Part shown: positions 45,157-54,858 of the stretch, piece after piece | Layout: each line of letters starts with the position of its first letter | Numbering within the stretch: the first letter of the stretch is position 1 | Source of the DNA: Clostridium tepidum | Lineage (GTDB): Bacteria > Bacillota > Clostridia > Clostridiales > Clostridiaceae | DNA: 64,000 bases | Assembly: GCF_002008345.1 (NCBI RefSeq) | Contig: NZ_MRAE01000009.1 | Span: 25,421 to 89,420 of the forward strand | Reading direction: 5' to 3' | Position numbers and translations under genes: made by a program | The notes under the pieces: model-generated | The model's database searches: none | Seen by the model: the letters and a program-made list of their open reading frames with translations, nothing else | What the model was told of the DNA's origin: nothing

Positions 45157-45498
45157 ATCTATCCCCTTAAAATATTTTATTAATATATGCTTAGTAAATA
45201 AGCATTTGTTTAAATAAATAATATCATATATTTTTTATATTTTCAATATTTATTTTTTTCTTAATTATATTTTATTATTATATAATTTTTGCTTTAACTT
45301 TTTATAGTTTTCTATTTTGCATTTTGCTTTTAATTTATTTTGTTCTTTATAAAAACCTGTAAATACAATAAATAAAATTTCATATTAACCATCTTTATAA
45401 TTTATATAGTATTATTCGCTTCTGCGGTATAAAATTTAGTTAAATAAATTTACATAAAACAAATATAATACTTTATTAATATAAATTAATTAAAAATA
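45157..45498. other. AT-rich gap upstream of psuK
   Basis: About 340 bases with the psuK promoter region and no gene. Nothing recognised besides AT-rich sequence. Confidence 0.35.
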
Positions 45499-45544
45499 AA
45501 ATAGATTTAATTTTAACAACAAAAGCTTAAAATTAAATCTATTT
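45499..45544 (-). terminator. Terminator of the aspartate decarboxylase gene
   Basis: Perfect 18-bp inverted repeat (arms 45499-45516 and 45527-45544) with a 10-base loop, 40 bases after the gene end; A and T runs flank it. Confidence 0.75.
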
Positions 45545-45584
45545 AAAAATATTTCTAATTAAAATTTGTATTTAAAATAATATT

Positions 45585-47228
45585 TTAATTTTGTAACTGC
45601 CTATAGCATCTCCATTCCTTAACATATTCATCTAATACATTATGAAGTACTTTACCTATTTTAGAATAAGCTTCATCATTTAAATTAGCAAGGGATATTC
45701 TAATAGACCATTCTGGTCCATGGAATCCACCTCCGCCTAACAATACTATGGAGGATTTTTCTGCTAATCTTAATAGTATATCTACAGGTTTACAATTTTT
45801 TTCTAAATAATCACTAAAGTCCTTTCCATAATTACAGTGTGCCCACTGAAGTAAATCAAATTCAGTATAATAGGAAGCATCAAATTCATCTCTTTCAAAT
45901 TTTATACCTAAACCTTCATATAATAATTTTTGACGACGTCTGCATATATGCTGAGTTAATTGTTTATATTTATTTTCTTTGTCTAATACAGCAAATACAG
46001 AAAAAAATGCCATCTGAACTTGCTGTGGAGTAGATAATCCTGCTGTATGATTAAGAGCTACTTGACGACTATCTGCAACTATTCTATCAATAAAAAGTAT
46101 TTCCTCTGGATTAGTAGATAATGCCCCATATCTTTTTCTAAGTGCTTCTTTTTTATCCTCTGGTAATTCTCTTATTAATTTATCAAATATATTTTCTTCA
46201 TAAAGTGCAATAGTTCCAAGTCTCCATCCTGTTACTCCAAAATACTTTGAAAATGAATAAACCCCTATAGTATTAAATGGTAAATCTGCTACTAAAGAAC
46301 GAAATTCATCTACAAAAGTTCCATATACATCATCAGAAATTATCATTAAATTTGGATTACTTTCATTAACAATTTGAACTATTTTATTTATAGAATCTTG
46401 TTTTATAGCTACAGAAGGTGGATTACTAGGATTAACCACAAATAAAGCCTTTATACCTGAATCTCTTAATTTTTCTAATTCTTCATCAGGATATTGCCAA
46501 GTATGAGTTCCATCTTCACTTGTCTCTGTTGCACTAATTTTAACCACTTCAAAATTATAACGAGGTATTAGTGGTATTTCAAGATAAGGAGTAAATATTG
46601 GTGTCATAAGGGCTATTCTGTCGCCTCTTTGTAATAGTTCATTGGCGATTAAAGAATCAAATATATAACACATAGCTGCAGTAGCTCCTTCTACTGCAAA
46701 TAAATTAAATTTACCTTTTAATGGTTTATTGTAGCACATTTCTTGCATAAGATAGTCCTGTACTAATTTTTCAATATGAATTAACATTCTATCTGGAACT
46801 GGATAGTTATCTCCAATAATCCCATCTGCTAACTCATATACAAAACAATCTTTATCAAACCCTTTTATATCTAAACCATAATTAATTATGTTATCTAAAA
46901 GTTCTATACCTGGCTTTCCTTCGTGTTTTTTTATGTATTCTTTAAACCTTTTATAAATGCCTTCTTTTTTAGGCATACCTGCTAAGGCACCTTCATTCCA
47001 TACTCTACGAGTTTCTTCTACTGCAAACTGCCCAAAAGCAAAAAATGCTTCTCTAGGAGCTGCTGCTGTCCAATTAGGATTTCCTCTTCCTGCATCTAAA
47101 AGAGCATGGGCACTTTTTTCTATCTGACTTTCTTTAGCAAGACTAATTAATCTATCTTTAAGCTCAAAAGGGCTAATTTTACCATAAATATGTTCTAATT
47201 CTATACGTTGAATATTAGGATTATCCAT
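45585..47228 (-). CDS. Bifunctional aspartate aminotransferase / aspartate 4-decarboxylase
   Basis: 547 residues, the size of AspD/Asd, longer than ordinary aminotransferases. The PLP lysine lies in YSFSKYFGVTGWRLGT (about residues 325-340), preceded by NPSNPPS and DDVYGTF. The extended N-terminus includes GRGNPNW. The enzyme forms alanine and CO2 from aspartate and often pairs with an aspartate-alanine antiporter; no antiporter is in this window. It is likely monocistronic. Confidence 0.88.
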   Translation of the reverse strand: MDNPNIQRIELEHIYGKISPFELKDRLISLAKESQIEKSAHALLDAGRGNPNWTAAAPREAFFAFGQFAVEETRRVWNEGALAGMPKKEGIYKRFKEYIKKHEGKPGIELLDNIINYGLDIKGFDKDCFVYELADGIIGDNYPVPDRMLIHIEKLVQDYLMQEMCYNKPLKGKFNLFAVEGATAAMCYIFDSLIANELLQRGDRIALMTPIFTPYLEIPLIPRYNFEVVKISATETSEDGTHTWQYPDEELEKLRDSGIKALFVVNPSNPPSVAIKQDSINKIVQIVNESNPNLMIISDDVYGTFVDEFRSLVADLPFNTIGVYSFSKYFGVTGWRLGTIALYEENIFDKLIRELPEDKKEALRKRYGALSTNPEEILFIDRIVADSRQVALNHTAGLSTPQQVQMAFFSVFAVLDKENKYKQLTQHICRRRQKLLYEGLGIKFERDEFDASYYTEFDLLQWAHCNYGKDFSDYLEKNCKPVDILLRLAEKSSIVLLGGGGFHGPEWSIRISLANLNDEAYSKIGKVLHNVLDEYVKEWRCYRQLQN

Positions 47229-47673
47229 AAAAAAATTCCTCCCTCTGCAAATACAATTGCTAATTACAATAAAAGTATTTTATTAAAATATGTTATCCAA
47301 TGTTATAAAAAGTATTCTTATGTAAAACAGACATTGATAAGATATTGCAATAAGGATTATTGTTTAAATTATCTGTTATATAAATTATTTATTGCAATAA
47401 AATCATTATTAAGAAATTATAATTTCATTAATTATAATTATAGTTACGCTACTTTTCTATGTCAAAATACACATTTTATGTTAATTATCACTTTAGAAAA
47501 ATAAGCTAATCAAAAGTTATAAAAAGGTAAAATTTATAGGATAATTGTAACATTTAACAAAAAATTTATTAAAAGCTTTTATTAATATAATAAATTTAAA
47601 TAATATTAAAACTGAAGCTCATTTTCATGGATTACAAAACTTATACAGCAATATTCTAAATTTATTAGCAATA
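47229..47673. other. AT-rich gap upstream of the decarboxylase gene
   Basis: About 445 bases. It contains several short inverted repeats around TTGCAATAA (47340-47410), which may be part of the promoter. No gene recognised. Confidence 0.4.
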
Positions 47674-47703
47674 AATAAAGCAGCCCTTTAAGAGCTGCTT
47701 ATT
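47674..47703 (-). terminator. Terminator of the tyrosine-type ABC operon
   Basis: AATAAAGCAGC (47674-47684) / GCTGCTTATT (47694-47703), a hairpin with one extra base and T-rich sequence on the minus strand, about 65 bases past the ATPase stop. Confidence 0.7.
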
Positions 47704-47766
47704 ATAGATAAATTGTTATATTAAAATATTAGTTATAATTTTAATGTAATAATATTAAAATTATAA

Positions 47767-48561
47767 TTAAGAAAATAAAGTTCTATCGCTTAATCCATCT
47801 TCTATATTTAGATTTTCAAAGCATTTTAACAACTTTTCTTTAGTTAAAGATTTTTTTTCTTTCCCCTTTACATCTAAAACTATCTTACCTTTATGCATCA
47901 TTATTAATCTATTTCCTACATTTATAGCTTGATTCAAATCATGAGTTACCATTAAAGCTGTAATCTTTTCTTCTTCTATTATCTTTTCTGTTATTTCTAT
48001 TATTCTTTTAGAAGTTTTAGGATCTAAAGCTGCTGTATGCTCATCTAAAAGCAATACTTTAGGTTTATTCATAACTGTCATAATTAATGATAATGCCTGC
48101 CTTTGGCCCCCTGATAATGATCCTACATTAACATTTAATTTATCCTCTAGTCCTAAATTTAATTCTTTTAGCATTTCTACAAAATCAGAAGTTTCCTTTT
48201 TGTTTATCCCTAAAGTAAGACCAAATCTTTTGCCTTTATTTTCTGCCATAGACATATTCTCTAATATGGTCATAGAAGGTGCTGTTCCCTTAGACGGATC
48301 TTGAAATACACGTCCTATATACTTCGAAACCTCATATTCTTTACTAAAGGTTATATCTTCATTTTCTAAATTTATTTTACCATCATCTGGCTTTATACTT
48401 CCAGATATTATATTTAAAAGAGTAGATTTTCCTGCTCCATTACTTCCTATTACAGTTATGAAATCTCCTTCTTTTACATCCAAATTTAGATTATTAAATA
48501 AATGATTTTCATTTACAGTATCTTTATTAAACACTTTGTGGAGATTTTGTATTTGAAGCAT
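47767..48561 (-). CDS. ABC transporter ATPase (tyrosine/tryptophan-type importer)
   Basis: 264 residues. Walker A is GSNGAGKST (39-47), the signature LSGGQRQ, and Walker B is VLLLDEHTAALD with His where most have Pro, as usual in this family. It is the third gene of the operon; it overlaps the permease by 35 bases. Switch His is in VTHDLNQA. It belongs to the COG1101-like group that goes with TrpX-type binding proteins. Confidence 0.9.
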   Translation of the reverse strand: MLQIQNLHKVFNKDTVNENHLFNNLNLDVKEGDFITVIGSNGAGKSTLLNIISGSIKPDDGKINLENEDITFSKEYEVSKYIGRVFQDPSKGTAPSMTILENMSMAENKGKRFGLTLGINKKETSDFVEMLKELNLGLEDKLNVNVGSLSGGQRQALSLIMTVMNKPKVLLLDEHTAALDPKTSKRIIEITEKIIEEEKITALMVTHDLNQAINVGNRLIMMHKGKIVLDVKGKEKKSLTKEKLLKCFENLNIEDGLSDRTLFS

Positions 48562-49429
48562 TTAAAATCCCTCCCTCTTTAGCTTTTTCTTTTGTTATTA
48601 TTTTTAAAGGATTATTATTTAAATTTAAAGCTATTACTACAATTATGGCTGTTACAAGTTTTAAATCTGTAGGAGCTAAACCCACAATTAAGGCCATTGA
48701 AACTGCTAACTTATATACTAAAGCTCCTAATAATACTCTTGTAGTAGCGCTTAAAACTTTTATTCTTCCAAATAAAGATTCCCCTATTATTACAGATGCA
48801 AGTCCCATAACTACTATACCTGTACCCATTCCTACGTCTGAGAATCCTTGATATTGAGCCATTAAAGCTCCTCCTAATGCTACCAATGCATTAGATAACA
48901 TTAGACCCATTATTTTTATTAAATCCTTATTTACACCAAGAGAAAGAACTAATTGTTCATTATCTCCTGTGGCTTTTAATATAAATCCTGCCTTTGTTTT
49001 TAAAAATAAATCTAAAGCAATTTTACATATTAAAAGAAACACTGTAATTATAATTATAGGATTCATAGTATCTGAAAATAAATGCGCTTTATTAAATAAA
49101 GGTATATTGGATTTTCCCATTATTCTTAAATTAATAGAATATAACCCAACCATCACTAAAATTCCTGAAAGTAAATTAGTTATTTTAAACTTAACATTTA
49201 ATATACCTGTTATTCCACCTGCTATAGCCCCTGCTATTAAAGCTATTAAAGAACTTAAAACTGGACTATATCCTTTTACTAAAAAAGCTGCTGCAACTGC
49301 TGCTCCTAAAGGAAAAGTTCCGTCTACAGAAAGGTCTGGAAAATCTAATATTTTATATGTTATATACACTCCAAAACAAACAATTGAAAATATAAATCCT
49401 TGCTCTAATACTGCTAATAAAATATCCAT
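48527..49429 (-). CDS. ABC transporter permease (LivH/TrpY-like)
   Basis: 300 residues with about eight membrane helices (for example FIFSIVCFGVYITYKIL near 13-29 and GIVVMGLASVIIGESLFG near 205-222). Branched-chain-amino-acid-permease-like fold. It shares a base with the preceding gene at 49429, so it is coupled. Companion of the binding protein and ATPase on either side. Confidence 0.88.
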   Translation of the reverse strand: MDILLAVLEQGFIFSIVCFGVYITYKILDFPDLSVDGTFPLGAAVAAAFLVKGYSPVLSSLIALIAGAIAGGITGILNVKFKITNLLSGILVMVGLYSINLRIMGKSNIPLFNKAHLFSDTMNPIIIITVFLLICKIALDLFLKTKAGFILKATGDNEQLVLSLGVNKDLIKIMGLMLSNALVALGGALMAQYQGFSDVGMGTGIVVMGLASVIIGESLFGRIKVLSATTRVLLGALVYKLAVSMALIVGLAPTDLKLVTAIIVVIALNLNNNPLKIITKEKAKEGGILNASNTKSPQSV

Positions 49430-50436
49430 TATTTTTTCCCTCCTTTAACCTTCTCAGCTTTATCTTCTATATCCTTTGGTATTTTTATATTTAACTTTTT
49501 AGCCACTTCTGGGTTTATTGACAATTTAGTTTCTTTCATAAATTTCACTTTCATATCTTTAGGCTTTTTCCCGTTTATAATTTCTATAGCCACATCCGCA
49601 GATTCTTTCCCTAATTTGTAGTAATCTATACCTGATGTAGCTAATGCTCCCCCTTCTACGTGCGCTTTTTCTGATCCTATTATTGGGATATTCTTCTTAT
49701 TGCATTCATTACTTATAAACGGCATAGAAGAAGCTACCGTATTATCTGTAGGAATAAACATAATATCAATTTGATTTAATATAGAAGCTAAAGATTGATG
49801 AATATCATTAACATTTGTTATACCTTTTTTAACAATTTTAAATCCAAATTTTTTAGCTTTTTCTTCTGCCTCTTTAACCTGTATTTCAGAATTCTTTTCA
49901 CTGGTATTATATAATATTCCTATAGTCTTTTTTTCAGGTAATATATTTTTTATTAATTTAAAATTTTCCTCTATTGATATTTTATCTGAAGTTCCAACCA
50001 CATTGGTTCCTGATTTGTCTAAAGACTTCACAACACCTGCTTCTACAGGATCTGTAATAGCAGTCATAACTATAGGTATTTTCTTAGTAGCATTAAAAGC
50101 TGCTTGAACTGAAGGAGTTGCTATTGCATATATAATATCATTTTTTTGAGCTACAAAATTTTGAGTTATAGTTTGAATTGTAGCCATATCTCCCTGAGCA
50201 TTTTGAAAATCTATTTTTATATTTTCTCCATCCTTAAAACCTTTTTCTTCTAATCTATCTACAAACCCCTTTTTAGCTAAATCTAAAGCTGGATGCTCTA
50301 TTATTTGAGCTATACCTATGTTTATAACCTTTTTATCTTTTAATGTTTTGGGATTTGAGAGCTTTGAACACCCTCCAAAGATAACAACTGAAAAAATCAG
50401 CGCTAATAGAATTGAATTTTTTCTTTTTACTACCAT
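49429..50436 (-). CDS. ABC transporter binding lipoprotein, TrpX/CD0873-like
   Basis: 335 residues from the ATG at 50436, which has GGAGG eight bases upstream; the longer TTG frame at 50451 would start on the ribosome site. Lipobox VIFGGCSK with Cys. It belongs to the COG2984 family of aromatic-amino-acid-binding lipoproteins; CD0873 of C. difficile, a tyrosine binder, is a member as I recall. Segments seen are NIGIAQIIEHPALDLAKKGF, VQAAFNATKKIPIVMTAITD and GILYNTSEKNSE. The leader element at 50477-50562 resembles one in the tyrS leader, which agrees with an aromatic amino-acid role. Confidence 0.85.
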   Translation of the reverse strand: MVVKRKNSILLALIFSVVIFGGCSKLSNPKTLKDKKVINIGIAQIIEHPALDLAKKGFVDRLEEKGFKDGENIKIDFQNAQGDMATIQTITQNFVAQKNDIIYAIATPSVQAAFNATKKIPIVMTAITDPVEAGVVKSLDKSGTNVVGTSDKISIEENFKLIKNILPEKKTIGILYNTSEKNSEIQVKEAEEKAKKFGFKIVKKGITNVNDIHQSLASILNQIDIMFIPTDNTVASSMPFISNECNKKNIPIIGSEKAHVEGGALATSGIDYYKLGKESADVAIEIINGKKPKDMKVKFMKETKLSINPEVAKKLNIKIPKDIEDKAEKVKGGKK

Positions 50437-50476
50437 ACTACCATCCTCCAAAATTTTAATTTATATATTTTTATCT

Positions 50477-50562
50477 CATGACTCCCTATGTTTAACTATT
50501 ATTTTATTAAAAGCTATAGTTAATTATAGGTATGCCTTTAGATAACCTCTTCTAAGGTTTAG
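50477..50562 (-). repeat. 86-bp structured element, copy B, upstream of the importer
   Basis: Plus-strand ends CATGACTCC (50477-50485) and TCTTCTAAGGTTTAG (ending 50562) match copy A at 7281-7368; TAGATAACC is identical. The middle folds as a hairpin (CCTAT, TTAACTAT / ATAGTTAA, ATAGG). On the transcript CCUUAGA / UCUAAAGG would pair with loop AGAGGUUA; the corresponding stem in copy A uses different bases, which suggests structural conservation. Confidence 0.55.
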
Positions 50563-51232
50563 ATAAATAAAAATATAATTTAATAATACTGATCTATACT
50601 TAAGAAGAGTTTTATTTTGAAAATATAATGAAAAACAGTAAACTGTGAAAAGATATAAAAATTTTATTTGCATAAATAAAAAAACCCTTCAAGAAGAAGA
50701 GTACACAAATAAAGCCTTTAATTTAAAGACTGCAATATCTCCTACTATAACCTACCATGCTACTATTTTTTATTATATTGTTACAAAACAATATTTTTTA
50801 ATATTTATTACTACCATACTACTTTGTATATTATTAATTAAATACTTTTTGTATATTAATTTTTATATTGTAATATTAAAATTAATTTAATTTACTTTTA
50901 TAATCCATTTTTTAAATTAAAAGTCTATATAATATTTTCAAATTAAGACTTTCTAATGTTCTAATAATATTTTACAAAAATATAAATTTAGTCTAATAAG
51001 CATTGTGCTTAATAATCCTACTCTACCATACTACTTAATTAAGATTAATATTATAATTATTTATTATATTAATCTATATATTTTTTAAATTTAATTACTT
51101 ACCAATTTAAGAATTATAAATTAAAGATTTATAATTCTTAAATCTTATAGTTAAAAATGATACCATAAACAATATGCATTTGTCAATATTTATAAAAAAT
51201 TTTAAATGTTAAACTTCTATAATAAATTTATA
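50563..51232. other. Long leader or intergenic region with repeated GTAGTATGGTAG motif
   Basis: 670 bases without a gene. The 12-mer CTACCATACTAC (plus strand) occurs at 50811-50822 and 51023-51034, a variant CTACCATGCTAC at 50752-50763, and another exact copy at 50430-50441, over the start codon of the downstream gene. A weak hairpin followed by seven T (minus strand, near 50680-50700) may be a terminator. No T-box box sequence was seen. Confidence 0.5.
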
Positions 51233-51649
51233 CTAATCATTTGGTATTGATCTATGTCCTAATCCTACAACTACCTCATTTAAATGCAAAAGACCTATGC
51301 TCATAAATATACACACACTTATATGTTCTTGTGATCTTGCTATTCCTATTTTTCCACCTACATTCAATCCATTAGCCTTTTCAATTACTTGAAGTAAAGC
51401 TTCTCTTGTAGCCCCAACTACAGCTCCATCATCTACATGACAATCCTTTATAAGTCCACATCTCTTAGAGGCTACTAATGCTCTTTCTATTATTTTTGTC
51501 ATAGATGCATTTATATTACCACCTACATCTACTGCTGTAGCCAAAATATCCTTAGCCTTAAATTTTTCTATTAACATTTTTTCTTCCTCTCTTGAAGAAA
51601 TTGCCATTTTAACTGAAGCCTTAGCTACCTTTTCACTTTGTGTTTTCAA
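51233..51649 (-). CDS. hutP: HutP-family RNA-binding regulator
   Basis: 138 residues. The HutP core is present: SREEEKMLIEKFKAKDI, GNINASMTKIIERALVASKR and GGKIGIARSQEHISVCIFMSIGLLHLNEVVVGLGHR. In B. subtilis HutP binds hut mRNA with histidine and Mg2+ and causes antitermination. Here no hut gene lies within reach. His residues near the C-terminal half (SQEHISV, LLHLNE, LGHRSIP) match the histidine and metal contact area. The regulated RNA must lie elsewhere. Confidence 0.88.
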   Translation of the reverse strand: MKTQSEKVAKASVKMAISSREEEKMLIEKFKAKDILATAVDVGGNINASMTKIIERALVASKRCGLIKDCHVDDGAVVGATREALLQVIEKANGLNVGGKIGIARSQEHISVCIFMSIGLLHLNEVVVGLGHRSIPND

Positions 51650-51810
51650 AATAATACCCCCTGTTATAGGATTTTTATATAAATTTTGATTTTCACTTTA
51701 TTTTATACGTAAGAATCTGTAAAAATATAAACTTATATTATATACATAATTATACCATTGTTAATAAAAATTCAAAATAAAATCTATCATAAATTATTTT
51801 TAATAATAAG

Positions 51811-52230
51811 TTATTTACACAATTCCATGAACTTATTCCATAATTCTTTATTACATTGTTTCAAATTCATTACTTTAAAATTATTTTTATCTACAAAAGC
51901 TTGTGTAGTATTGCCTTTAGCTAGCAGTTCATTATTTTCTTTTTTTATGATTTTATAACTAAATATTACTTTTACTGGTGTCAATTTTTCTATAGAAGTT
52001 TCTATAATAATTTTATCCTCATATTTTGCTGGTTTTATATATTTACAATAACTCTCTGTCAAAGGCATCATAATTCCCATATTTTCCATATCTGTATATT
52101 TCATACCTGTAGCCTTTATAAACTCTGTTCTTCCAATTTCAAACCATGGATAATAATTAGAATGATGTACTACCCCCATTTGATCTGTTTCTACATATCT
52201 AACTTTTGTTTCTGTTCTATTAATATACAT
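51811..52230 (-). CDS. Hotdog-fold acyl-CoA thioesterase (YbgC-like)
   Basis: 139 residues from the ATG at 52230, which follows AAAGGAG by eight bases; the longer frame lacks a ribosome site. The hotdog signature YVETDQMGVVHHSNYYPWFE (about residues 10-29) contains the catalytic Asp, and IKPAKYEDKIIIE follows. YbgC/4HBT-family members hydrolyse acyl-CoAs. Substrate unknown; monocistronic. Confidence 0.88.
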   Translation of the reverse strand: MYINRTETKVRYVETDQMGVVHHSNYYPWFEIGRTEFIKATGMKYTDMENMGIMMPLTESYCKYIKPAKYEDKIIIETSIEKLTPVKVIFSYKIIKKENNELLAKGNTTQAFVDKNNFKVMNLKQCNKELWNKFMELCK

Positions 52231-52471
52231 ATTATTTTCTCCTTTAGTAACTAAACATTTTATATTATCATTAAAATTTCTATTATTATTATAACATTTT
52301 TCTAAATACAATTATTATAAAATTATCATCATATCATAAATAATTAGAATCATCATTGCATCCTAATTAGTTTTTACTTTAAATAAATGTTAAATCTTCT
52401 ATTTATAATCTAATATGTTTTACTATAAAATTTATAACATAGCAAATATATATTTTTGTTATATATAAATA
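52231..52471. other. Intergenic region
   Basis: AT-rich sequence containing the thioesterase promoter and ending at the terminator of the S1 gene. Nothing else recognised. Confidence 0.35.
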
Positions 52472-52512
52472 GCATTACTAAAACAAATCTAACATAAACG
52501 TTTTAGTAATGC
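52472..52512 (-). terminator. Terminator of the S1-domain gene
   Basis: Perfect 13-bp inverted repeat GCATTACTAAAAC (52472-52484) / GTTTTAGTAATGC (52500-52512), about 35 bases past the stop, with T-rich sequence downstream. Confidence 0.75.
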
Positions 52513-52546
52513 ATATTTTCCCAAATTACATATTATAATCTACATC

Positions 52547-53710
52547 CTAAAATAAATCTTTAAGCTTATCTCCAAATAAATCTCCTAAAGTTACATCTTC
52601 TTCTTTAGAATCGATATATTTTGAAAAGTCTTCCTTAGGTTTTTCTGTTGCTTCTTTTATGCTTAATGACATTCTCTTTTCATCTGAATTAATTTCTAAT
52701 ACTTTTACTTTAACTTTATCTCCTACATTTAGCTTTTCTGATGGTTTAGCTATATTTTCATCACTTATTTCTGATATATGAACTAATCCTTCTACACCCT
52801 TTTCTACTTCTACAAAAGCTCCAAAACTTAATAATTTAACTACTGTCCCTTCTACTACACTACCTACAGCATATTTATCCTTTGCTGTATTCCATGGATC
52901 ATTTTTAACATCTTTTAAAGATAGAGCTATTTTTTTAGTTTTCTTATCAAAATCTAAAACATAAACCTCTACTTTATCTCCTACAGATACTACTTCTGAA
53001 GGATGATTTACTCTACCAAATGATAGCTGTGAATTATGAACTAATCCGTCTATTCCACCAATATCTACAAAAGCACCAAATTTTTCTAACCTTCTTACCA
53101 CACCATCTATCTTTTGTCCCTTTTCTAAACTATTCCATAATTCTTCTTTTCTTTTATTCTCTTCTTCTTCTTTTACTATCCTACTTGAAAAAACCACTTT
53201 TCCTTTTTGTTTATCTAATTCTATTAATCTTCCCTTTATTATTTCTCCTTTAAATACATTTAAATCTTTAACATATTTATTATCTATTTGAGAAGCTGGT
53301 ATAAATGTTCTTATACCTTCTATATGTCCTACAGCTCCTCCTTTCACTATTTCTTCTACTTTAAGTTCTAATATTTCTTGGTTTTTAAATGCTTTATTTA
53401 AATTTGACCAAGCCTCTATACTATCTGCCTTTTTCTTAGATAATAATACATTTCCTTCTCCATCATTTACTTCTAATACGCAAACAGAAACTATATCTTC
53501 TTTACTTATTATATCTTTAAGACTTATCTCTTCATTATCTATAACTTCTTTTTTAGGCAATATTCCGTCAGATATGTATCCTATATTTAATACTGCTTCT
53601 TTATCTGAAACTGAAATTACTTTTCCTTTTAATAATTCTCCTTTATGAATTCTTTTCATTGAAGAATTTATTTCTTCCATCATATCCTTCATTGTTATTT
53701 CTTCTGACAT
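52547..53710 (-). CDS. Four-domain S1 RNA-binding protein (ribosomal S1-like)
   Basis: 387 residues with four consecutive S1 domains: about 18-85 (KGELLKGKVISVSDKEAVL), 105-170, 190-262 (GQKIDGVVRRLEKFGAFVDI) and 275-350 (GSVVEGTVVKLLSFGAFVEV). The C-terminus ends in an acidic tail. It is the Firmicute-type RpsA/YpfD, which binds mRNA during initiation. Start ATG at 53710, nine bases after AAGGGG; a TTG three codons upstream is less likely. Confidence 0.92.
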   Translation of the reverse strand: MSEEITMKDMMEEINSSMKRIHKGELLKGKVISVSDKEAVLNIGYISDGILPKKEVIDNEEISLKDIISKEDIVSVCVLEVNDGEGNVLLSKKKADSIEAWSNLNKAFKNQEILELKVEEIVKGGAVGHIEGIRTFIPASQIDNKYVKDLNVFKGEIIKGRLIELDKQKGKVVFSSRIVKEEEENKRKEELWNSLEKGQKIDGVVRRLEKFGAFVDIGGIDGLVHNSQLSFGRVNHPSEVVSVGDKVEVYVLDFDKKTKKIALSLKDVKNDPWNTAKDKYAVGSVVEGTVVKLLSFGAFVEVEKGVEGLVHISEISDENIAKPSEKLNVGDKVKVKVLEINSDEKRMSLSIKEATEKPKEDFSKYIDSKEEDVTLGDLFGDKLKDLF

Positions 53711-53769
53711 AAAAAACAACCCCTTACTTTTCTTTTTATACTAATATAATTAATATAATTTTACCATAA

Positions 53770-53810
53770 TTTAAAGCATATACATATATAAAAATAGTAT
53801 ATGCTTTAAA
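53770..53810. promoter_or_regulatory. Large inverted repeat upstream of the S1 gene
   Basis: TTTAAAGCATATAC (53770-53783) and GTATATGCTTTAAA (53797-53810) are a perfect 14-bp inverted repeat with a 13-base loop. It lies between the ABC operon end and the S1 gene. It may be a terminator for the former, although the T run is poor, or an operator of the latter. Confidence 0.5.
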
Positions 53811-53919
53811 GAGCTATTTTAGTAAACAATTAAACAATCTAATAATATTATTTAAAATTTATATAAAAACAAAGGATTTACTACTAAGTGCAAAAATATA
53901 ACTTAGCAATACCACTCTA

Positions 53920-54858
53920 CTATTTATTAAAAAAATCCAGATATACAATTTCTCCTTCTTTAAAAGTTTCATTTTTATTACTAGAATCTTGCACCATTAT
54001 AGTTTGATCTTTAGTTTCCACAAAATAATTTACATAAGATCCTAAAAATTGTTTATGTTTAATTCTCCCTTTTTTATTACCATGATTTTTATTAATAGAT
54101 ATTTGTTCCGGTCTTATAAGTTCTATTTTATTATTTACATTAATCTTATTTATATTCCCTATAAAGGATGCCACAAACTCATTTTTAGGATTATTATATA
54201 TTTCTTCTGGAGTTCCTACCTGAATTAACTTTCCTTCGTTCATAACTGCTAAATAATCAGCAATACTTAAAGCTTCTTCCTGATCATGAGTTACAAATAT
54301 CATAGTCATATCAAACTTGCTTTGAAGTTCCTTTATTTCTTTTCTCATTTTTATCCTAAGCTTAGCATCTAAATTGCTTAAAGGTTCATCTAATAAAAGC
54401 ACTTTAGGATTAAGTATTAGTGATCTTGCTAATGCTACTCTTTGCTGCTGTCCTCCACTTAATTGAGATATTTTTTTATTTTTAAATTCAGATAATCCTA
54501 TTATTTCTAAATATTCTTCTCCTTTTTTTAAAGCTTCTTTCTTACTGTATCCTTTAAATTTTAATCCATAAATTATATTCTCTATTACATTCATGTGAGG
54601 AAAAAGAGCATAGGATTGAAAAACTGTAGAAATGGGCCTATTTTCTGGTGAAAGCTTTGAAATATTTTCATTTTCTATAAAAATACTACCATTATCTTGT
54701 TTCAAAAATCCACCTATAATTTTAAGAGTAGTAGTCTTGCCACAACCACTTGGTCCTAAAAGACATAATAGCTTACCTTTTTCTAATTCTAAATTAATAT
54801 TATCAACTACTTTTACGTTATTAAAAACTTTAACTAAATTGCTTATCTTTAGATACAT
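53920..54858 (-). CDS. ABC importer ATPase (FbpC/PhnT/PotA type)
   Basis: 312 residues. Walker A is GPSGCGKTT (about 35-43), signature LSGGQQQRVA, Walker B VLLLDEPLSNLD and switch His in VTHDQEEA. The C-terminal 70 residues form a TOBE-like OB domain (NKINVNNKIELIRPEQISI). Third gene of the operon; it overlaps the permease by 29 bases. It serves the binding protein at 56511 and permease at 54830. Confidence 0.92.
   Translation of the reverse strand: MYLKISNLVKVFNNVKVVDNINLELEKGKLLCLLGPSGCGKTTTLKIIGGFLKQDNGSIFIENENISKLSPENRPISTVFQSYALFPHMNVIENIIYGLKFKGYSKKEALKKGEEYLEIIGLSEFKNKKISQLSGGQQQRVALARSLILNPKVLLLDEPLSNLDAKLRIKMRKEIKELQSKFDMTMIFVTHDQEEALSIADYLAVMNEGKLIQVGTPEEIYNNPKNEFVASFIGNINKINVNNKIELIRPEQISINKNHGNKKGRIKHKQFLGSYVNYFVETKDQTIMVQDSSNKNETFKEGEIVYLDFFNK

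Noticed and set aside
47208..47504. 98-codon plus-strand frame upstream of the decarboxylase
   Set aside because: Begins inside the decarboxylase start region on the other strand, no ribosome site, Ile/Asn/Tyr/Lys-rich composition of AT-rich noise.
50645..50890. 81-codon plus-strand frame in the importer leader
   Set aside because: GTG/ATG without a ribosome site, hydrophobic composition expected from AT-rich DNA, and it overlaps the repeated motif region.
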